Made by a program: the position numbers and the translations under genes. The notes under the pieces are model-generated. The model made no database searches. It was not told the origin of the DNA and was given only the letters and a program-made list of their open reading frames with translations. Of a stretch of DNA of 17,615 nucleotides, positions 13,498-17,615 are shown in pieces. Origin of the DNA: CAWULT01 sp963923455 (lineage in GTDB: Bacteria > Acidobacteriota > Vicinamibacteria > Vicinamibacterales > UBA2999); NCBI GenBank assembly GCA_963923455.1, contig CAWULT010000097.1, positions 1 to 17,615 of the forward strand. Reading direction: 5' to 3'. Position 1 is the first letter of the stretch, and the number at the start of each line of letters is the position of its first letter.

Positions 13498-15630
13498 ATG
13501 AAGCTGCCTCGTTCGATTTCCTCCACGATGGCCGGAGTCGCGCTGACAGGGGCGATGTACCTGTCCGGCGTGCTCAGTGCCCAGTCGCTGGCGACCCCCA
13601 ACTTCACGACGGCGCAGGCCGCGCAAGGCCGGGCGGTCTACGAACGGAGCTGCGCGTCGTGCCACGGCGCCAACCTCGACGACGGCGAGTTCGCGCCGCC
13701 GCTCAAGGGCGTGGAGTTCCGGTTGCGCTTCGGAGGCAGGTCACTCGACGTCCTGCACGAGGACGTGCTGCGAATGCCGCCGACGGCGCCGAACAGCCTC
13801 GGTGAGGCGGCGCAGGCGCAGGTCCTTGCCTATCTGGCGCAAGAGAACGGCGTGACGGCCACCACCCGTGAACTGTCGACCGACGCGTCCGTCCTTCGTG
13901 GCGCGGCCATCCCGGGAGCCGCGGGCGGGCCGAGCGGCGGCCTGACGACCGGCGTGCCCATTCCACCACCCCCCGCCCGGGTGAATCCACTGGACCGGAT
14001 CACGACCGTCACCGACCGCATGCTCACGGCCCCCTCCGACGGGGACTGGCTGACGTGGCGCCGGTCCGCCGACAACATGGGCTTCAGTCCGCTCGCGCAG
14101 ATCGATCGGCAGAACGTGGCCGATCTCCGCCTCGCCTGGAGCTGGGCGCTGCCGAACGGCCCCAATGAAGTGCCGCCGCTCGTGCACGACGGCGTGATGT
14201 TCGTGCACGGCTTCGGCGACAAGGTGCAGGCCCTCGACGCGGCCACGGGCGACCTCCTGTGGCAGTACTCGAGGCGGCTGCCGCGTGACCGTGCGCCCAC
14301 GGTCAAGCGCGGTCTGGCGCTCTACGGGAACATGCTGTACGTGCCGACGTCGGACGCCCACATGGTGGCACTCGCCGTGAAGACCGGCGATGTCGTGTGG
14401 GACCAGGCGGTGGCCGACGCGGGTGCCGGCTACGGCATCACCGGGGGGCCGCTCGCCGCCAACGGCAGGGTGATGATCGGCACGACGGGCCGGGCGCCCG
14501 GCGGCAACTTCATCGTGGCCCTTGACGCGCGGACCGGTGCCGAGGCCTGGCGCTTCAGCACCATCGCACGGCCTGGCGATCCCGGCGGCTCCAGCTGGAA
14601 CGGGTTGGCCGTGAGCCAGCGCAACGGGGCGTCCGTGTGGGTGCCCGCGAGCTACGACCAGACGCTGGACCTGGCGTTCTTCGGACCTGCGCAGACCTAC
14701 GACACCGGCCCGCTCCGCATCCCGTCGGACGCCGAGGGCGTCACCAACGACGCGCTCTACACGGACTCGACGCTGGCCATCAACGTGACGACCGGACGGC
14801 TCGTGTGGTTCTTCCAGCACCAGCCCAACGATCAATGGGACTACGACTGGGCGTTCGAGCGGCAGGTGCTGACGCTGCCGGTGAACGGCAGGCCCAGGCC
14901 CGTGGTGATCACCGGCGGCAAGCAGGCGATCTTCGACGCGATGGAAGCGGACACCGGGAAGTACGTGTTCTCGTTCGATCTCGGCGTACAGAACGTCGTG
15001 AAGGCGATCGACCCGGCGACGGGCGCCAAGATCATCGACGAGTCGCTCGTGCCCGGCGACGGCACGACCAAGTTCACCTGTCCGCACGCGGGCGGGGCCA
15101 AGTCGTGGCTGCCGTCGTCGTACAACCCCCGCACGCACATCCTGTACGTCACGCTCGTCGAGGCGTGCATGGACCTGACGCCGGTCGCCCCGGGTGGACG
15201 CGGCAGCCTCTCGACGGGCGTGCGCTGGAGCCTCCGTCCGCGGCCGGGCAGCGACGGCAAGTACGGGCGCGTGCAGGCCATCAGCCTGGATACCCGCAAG
15301 ACCGTCTGGACCGAGCGGCAGCGGGCGCCCCAGTCGACCGGCGCATTGGCGACCGCCGGCGGTGTCGTGTTCGCGGGCGCGCTCGACCGTTCGCTCATCG
15401 CCTACGACGACATGACCGGCAAGGAGCTGTGGCGGACGCGCCTCGGCGACGTGCCGAGCAACGCGCCCATCAGCTACGCGGTGAACGGCCGGCAGTACCT
15501 GGCGGTGGTGGTCGGCAACGGCGGCGCGCAGGCCAACACGTTCCCGGCGCTCGTGCCGGAAATCAGGAACCCACCCGATCGGGGCGCGGCAGTATTCGTG
15601 TTCGAGTTGCCGGACCGCTCGCGCCGGTAG
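13498..15630 (+). CDS. Exported PQQ dehydrogenase with N-terminal cytochrome c domain
   Basis: Quinohaemoprotein of 710 residues. Residues 1-28 are a signal (MKLPRSISSTMAGVALTGAM onward). A haem c domain follows with CASCH at 52-56 and axial Met93 in VLRMPP. A Gly/Pro linker spans about 134-164. The PQQ propeller starts near DWLTWRRSADNMGFSPL. FFQHQPNDQWDYDW contains the probable catalytic Asp448 with Asp450 two residues later, the arrangement associated with lanthanide-dependent enzymes such as XoxF. CPHAGGAKSWLPSSYNP is typical of alcohol-oxidising quinoproteins; the vicinal Cys-Cys of many of them is absent. Start: ATG at 13498 with AAGGAG 10 nt upstream; a GTG at 13432 lacks a ribosome site and would displace the signal. 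The haem domain is N-terminal, the reverse of the classic type II alcohol dehydrogenases. Substrate unknown. Confidence 0.88.
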   Translation: MKLPRSISSTMAGVALTGAMYLSGVLSAQSLATPNFTTAQAAQGRAVYERSCASCHGANLDDGEFAPPLKGVEFRLRFGGRSLDVLHEDVLRMPPTAPNSLGEAAQAQVLAYLAQENGVTATTRELSTDASVLRGAAIPGAAGGPSGGLTTGVPIPPPPARVNPLDRITTVTDRMLTAPSDGDWLTWRRSADNMGFSPLAQIDRQNVADLRLAWSWALPNGPNEVPPLVHDGVMFVHGFGDKVQALDAATGDLLWQYSRRLPRDRAPTVKRGLALYGNMLYVPTSDAHMVALAVKTGDVVWDQAVADAGAGYGITGGPLAANGRVMIGTTGRAPGGNFIVALDARTGAEAWRFSTIARPGDPGGSSWNGLAVSQRNGASVWVPASYDQTLDLAFFGPAQTYDTGPLRIPSDAEGVTNDALYTDSTLAINVTTGRLVWFFQHQPNDQWDYDWAFERQVLTLPVNGRPRPVVITGGKQAIFDAMEADTGKYVFSFDLGVQNVVKAIDPATGAKIIDESLVPGDGTTKFTCPHAGGAKSWLPSSYNPRTHILYVTLVEACMDLTPVAPGGRGSLSTGVRWSLRPRPGSDGKYGRVQAISLDTRKTVWTERQRAPQSTGALATAGGVVFAGALDRSLIAYDDMTGKELWRTRLGDVPSNAPISYAVNGRQYLAVVVGNGGAQANTFPALVPEIRNPPDRGAAVFVFELPDRSRR

Positions 15631-15741
15631 CGTGTCGAGTCATCGCGAAGAACCCCATGGCGCCCGTCCGCTCCAGGGTGGACGAAATCGGCTGGACCCA
15701 GCTCACGCCGGGCGCAACAACCTGGTACGCCGGAGGCTGAG

Positions 15742-16749
15742 ATGATCGTGAGACGGACGCTCGTGGCGGGTGCGACCATCGTCGTGTGCGGCCTGGCGGC
15801 GCAGGCCCAGCAGACGCGTGGGGCGGAGTCCCCCCGCGCGGAGGTGAGCAAGGCGCAAGTCCAGCGCTGGATGACCGAGTTGTCGAACTGGGGGCGGTGG
15901 GGCAAGGACGATCGACTCGGGACGCTGAACCTGATTACCCCCAGGAAGCGTCAGCAGGCCCTCGCACTGGCCAAGCGTGGCGTCGTGGTCTCCCTCGAGC
16001 AGCCCGTGGCACTCGTCCCCATGCCGGACGCCACCAGACGCGACGGCCGTTCTCACGCCATCTCGTTCTACGAGATCCGGTTCCGGACGTTTCCCGATCC
16101 CGATCTGGAGACGGGCAATCCCGGGTTCAGCAGCGACATCAAGGAGTACCACGTCCACGGCCCGATGACGCATCTCGACGCGCTGTGCCACGCCAGCTAC
16201 CAGGGCAAGTGGTACAACGGCTTCGTGCTCGCGGAGGGGTTCAGCGATCAGGCGGGCTGCTCCCGCCTGGGCACCGAGACGGTGCAGCAGGGAATCGTGA
16301 CGCGAGGCATCCTGGTGGACATGACCCGTCTGAAGAACCCGTCCCGGCCGCCCGGGGCCCGCGCGTACGTGGATGACCTCGAGGCGTGGGAGCGGCAGAC
16401 CGGCCTGAAGGTGTCGCCCGGTGACGCGTTGTTCGTGTACAACGCGCCGGCGCCAGCGGGGCGCGGCGGCGGTGGCCTTGCGGGCTCGATGGACATCTCC
16501 GTGCTGCCATGGATGAAGGAGCGCGGCGTCGCGATCACCAGCGCCATTCGATCGATCCCAGAGGACCCACGAGCCAACCACGTCGTCTCGCTGGTGGCCA
16601 TGGGCCTGCATCTGCTGGACGGCCCCCGGCTGACCGAACTCGCCGAGACGGCCGCGCGGCTCAACCAGTGGGAGTTCCTGCTGGTCATCGCGCCGCCGAG
16701 CGTGCCGGGCAGCACGGGCGAGCTGGTCAACCCTCTGGCGATGTTCTGA
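15742..16749 (+). CDS. Exported cyclase-family metal hydrolase (kynurenine formamidase/isatin hydrolase-like)
   Basis: A 335-residue protein of the putative cyclase family (PF04199), whose members hydrolyse amides or lactams through a metal site. A signal (MIVRRTLVAGATIVVCGLAA, then QAQ) precedes SNWGRWGKDDRLGTLNLIT, a characteristic opening of this branch. The metal motif reads HGPMTHLDALCH: His144, Asp146 and His150 match the family's THxDxxxH, while the preceding His139 is one residue further out than in KynB-type HxGTH motifs, as I recall for relatives of this branch. A Gly/Pro/Arg-rich loop lies at 235-248. Start: ATG at 15742 with GGAGG 5 nt upstream. Family members are often cytoplasmic, so the export signal is notable. 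Substrate unknown; a lactone or cyclic amide is possible. Confidence 0.83.
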   Translation: MIVRRTLVAGATIVVCGLAAQAQQTRGAESPRAEVSKAQVQRWMTELSNWGRWGKDDRLGTLNLITPRKRQQALALAKRGVVVSLEQPVALVPMPDATRRDGRSHAISFYEIRFRTFPDPDLETGNPGFSSDIKEYHVHGPMTHLDALCHASYQGKWYNGFVLAEGFSDQAGCSRLGTETVQQGIVTRGILVDMTRLKNPSRPPGARAYVDDLEAWERQTGLKVSPGDALFVYNAPAPAGRGGGGLAGSMDISVLPWMKERGVAITSAIRSIPEDPRANHVVSLVAMGLHLLDGPRLTELAETAARLNQWEFLLVIAPPSVPGSTGELVNPLAMF

Positions 16750-16774
16750 CATGGCCGGCCAGCGAACGCGACGC

Positions 16775-16799
16775 CGCCATGGCGGGCCGTGCCATGGCG
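16775..16799 (+). terminator. Perfect 9-bp hairpin after the cyclase-family gene
   Basis: CGCCATGGC at 16775-16783 and GCCATGGCG at 16791-16799 are exact reverse complements around a 7-base loop, 25 nt past the cyclase stop. No T-run follows. It may end the preceding transcript or protect its 3' end. Confidence 0.45.
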
Positions 16800-16882
16800 T
16801 CGCGGCTCCTGGCGGGGGCCAGGTGAGCGCGGCCATGGGGCCACCGTCCCGAAACGGCTGGCCCGGCGACCCTTCCGGACGG

Positions 16883-16888
16883 TAGACT
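16883..16888 (+). promoter_or_regulatory. Possible -10 box giving a nearly leaderless CoA-transferase mRNA
   Basis: TAGACT ends only 11 nt before the ATG at 16900. Transcription would start about 5 nt before the start codon. No Shine-Dalgarno is present between them, consistent with leaderless or near-leaderless initiation. No -35 match is clear. Confidence 0.35.
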
Positions 16889-16899
16889 CGCCGCCGTCA

Positions 16900-17615
16900 A
16901 TGGCGACCCAGCACGTGCCCACCCGCGCCCCGCTCGAGGGCTTGACGGTGCTCGATCTCACCCTGGCGCTGGCCGGGCCGTTCGCCACGTTCCTGCTGGC
17001 GGGCCTGGGGGCGCGTGTCATCAAGATCGAGAATCCGGAGGCGCCCGACCCGTGCCGGCAGAACCCACCCTACATCGGCCGCGACGGCGTCACGCTCGGG
17101 CGGACCTCGCCCGACGACGTCTCGGTGTCGGCGCTGGGCCGGCTGCGCGGCAAGTACGGCGTCACCCTGAACCTGAAGCGACCGGGCGCCCGTGACGTGT
17201 TCGCCGACCTCGTGCGCCAGGCCGACGTCGTCGTCGAGAACTTCAGCGCGGGCACGCTGGACCGCCTCGGGATCGGGTACGGGTTCGGACGGTCGATCAA
17301 CCCCCGCGTCGTCTATTGCTCGATCTCCGGCTTCGGCGCCACCGCATCCGGCGGCGGCAAGGCGATGGACAGCATCGTCCAGGCCTTGAGCGGCCTGATG
17401 ATGACGTCCGGCTCCCCAGGCGACCCGCCGGTCCGGGTGGGCGTGCCGGTCGGCGACCTGCTCGCGCCGGTCTTCGGCGTCATCGGCGTCCTGGCCGCGC
17501 TCCGGCAGCGCGACGAGACCGGAACGGGCCAGCACGTCGACGTCTCGATGCTGGGCGTGTTGACGTCGCTCGTCGCCGTCGAACCCTTCGATCTCCTCGA
17601 AGCCTGCGGCATGCC
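16900..17615 (+). CDS. CaiB/BaiF family CoA-transferase, N-terminal part (runs off the window)
   Basis: Family III CoA-transferase, which moves CoA between carboxylic acids through an enzyme-aspartyl anhydride. The 238 visible residues start MATQHVPTRAPLEGLTVLDL, then LAGPFATFLLAGLGARVIKI, the typical nucleotide-binding opening. VVVENFSAGTLDRLG and VVYCSISGFGATA follow in family order. The catalytic Asp157 sits in AMDSIVQALSGLM, which matches the formyl-CoA transferase Asp and its QAxSG context. VDVSMLG is near the end. There is no signal peptide, so it acts in the cytoplasm. The family is about 400 residues, so about 40 percent is missing. A hairpin and candidate promoter lie in the 150-bp gap upstream, so it may be a separate transcription unit. 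Acyl substrates unknown. Confidence 0.93.
   Translation, partial: MATQHVPTRAPLEGLTVLDLTLALAGPFATFLLAGLGARVIKIENPEAPDPCRQNPPYIGRDGVTLGRTSPDDVSVSALGRLRGKYGVTLNLKRPGARDVFADLVRQADVVVENFSAGTLDRLGIGYGFGRSINPRVVYCSISGFGATASGGGKAMDSIVQALSGLMMTSGSPGDPPVRVGVPVGDLLAPVFGVIGVLAALRQRDETGTGQHVDVSMLGVLTSLVAVEPFDLLEACGM

Noticed and set aside
13741..15138. A 465-codon minus-strand frame opposite the haem-PQQ dehydrogenase
   Set aside because: Same composition bias as other antisense shadows, with no recognisable motif or ribosome site.
15665..15684. CGTCC/GGACG hairpin after the haem-PQQ dehydrogenase
   Set aside because: Only 5 bp with a 10-base loop and no T-run. Such stems are common by chance at this GC content.
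15657..15740. A 27-codon plus-strand ORF ending 1 nt before the cyclase start, a possible leader peptide
   Set aside because: It has no real ribosome-binding site and continues a shadow frame of the preceding gene. An ORF this short is expected by chance here.
1..17615. Search for tRNA, rRNA, CRISPR arrays, insertion sequences and att sites
   Set aside because: No cloverleaf-like, repeat-spacer, transposase or long terminal-repeat signal was seen on either strand by eye.

Overview
This is a very GC-rich window (roughly 70 percent by eye) with tightly packed genes, many stop/start overlaps, and many exported redox and hydrolytic enzymes. Two PQQ-dependent dehydrogenases, c-type cytochromes, a Tat-signal enolase-superfamily enzyme and glycine/proline/arginine-rich inserts in secreted proteins suggest a soil-type Gram-negative such as Acidobacteriota (Vicinamibacteria-like). 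That placement is an inference; no marker gene is present. Bases 1-27 are not genomic: they match the 3' end of the Nextera Read-2 transposase adapter, so the contig starts with untrimmed adapter inside glpK.

Region A (28-5516) is a divergent locus. On the minus strand, a secreted neutral-ceramidase-family hydrolase, a glycerol facilitator (GlpF) and the first 148 residues of glycerol kinase (GlpK) are joined by two 4-bp ATGA overlaps. On the plus strand, a GH13_18 (sucrose-phosphorylase-type) phosphorylase overlaps an MFS transporter by ATGA. The 105-bp divergent spacer holds a perfect 8-bp inverted repeat whose arms both read TATCAT towards their own gene. Glycerol uptake and phosphorylation opposite a GH13_18 enzyme with an unusual acceptor loop raises the possibility that the real substrate is a glucosylglycerol-type solute instead of sucrose.

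Region B (5581-10202, minus strand) reads: secreted B3-like metallo-beta-lactamase-fold hydrolase, secreted HpcH/HpaI aldolase with its full catalytic quartet, a small cytochrome c, and a PQQ dehydrogenase. The last three are separated by 1 nt or overlap by 4 nt. A hairpin at 5539-5559 lies between the convergent ends of regions A and B.

Region C (10422-17615, plus strand) starts divergently from region B. It holds a Tat-signal sugar-acid-dehydratase-like enolase-superfamily protein, an FAD monooxygenase, a Dabb-domain protein, a PQQ dehydrogenase with an N-terminal haem c domain and a lanthanide-type Asp-x-Asp motif, an exported cyclase/isatin-hydrolase-like metal enzyme, and the start of a CaiB/BaiF CoA-transferase that runs off the end.

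The most interesting reading is that PQQ dehydrogenase plus cytochrome c, an MBL hydrolase (possible lactonase), the Tat dehydratase-like enzyme and the Sec aldolase make a complete outline of a non-phosphorylative Entner-Doudoroff-like route, with every enzyme carrying an export signal. This would be an extracytoplasmic sugar-acid pathway. It is a hypothesis from gene content, motifs and signal peptides; no substrate can be read from sequence alone. No RNA genes, CRISPR arrays, insertion sequences or attachment sites were seen, and no stretch over 300 bases lacks a gene.
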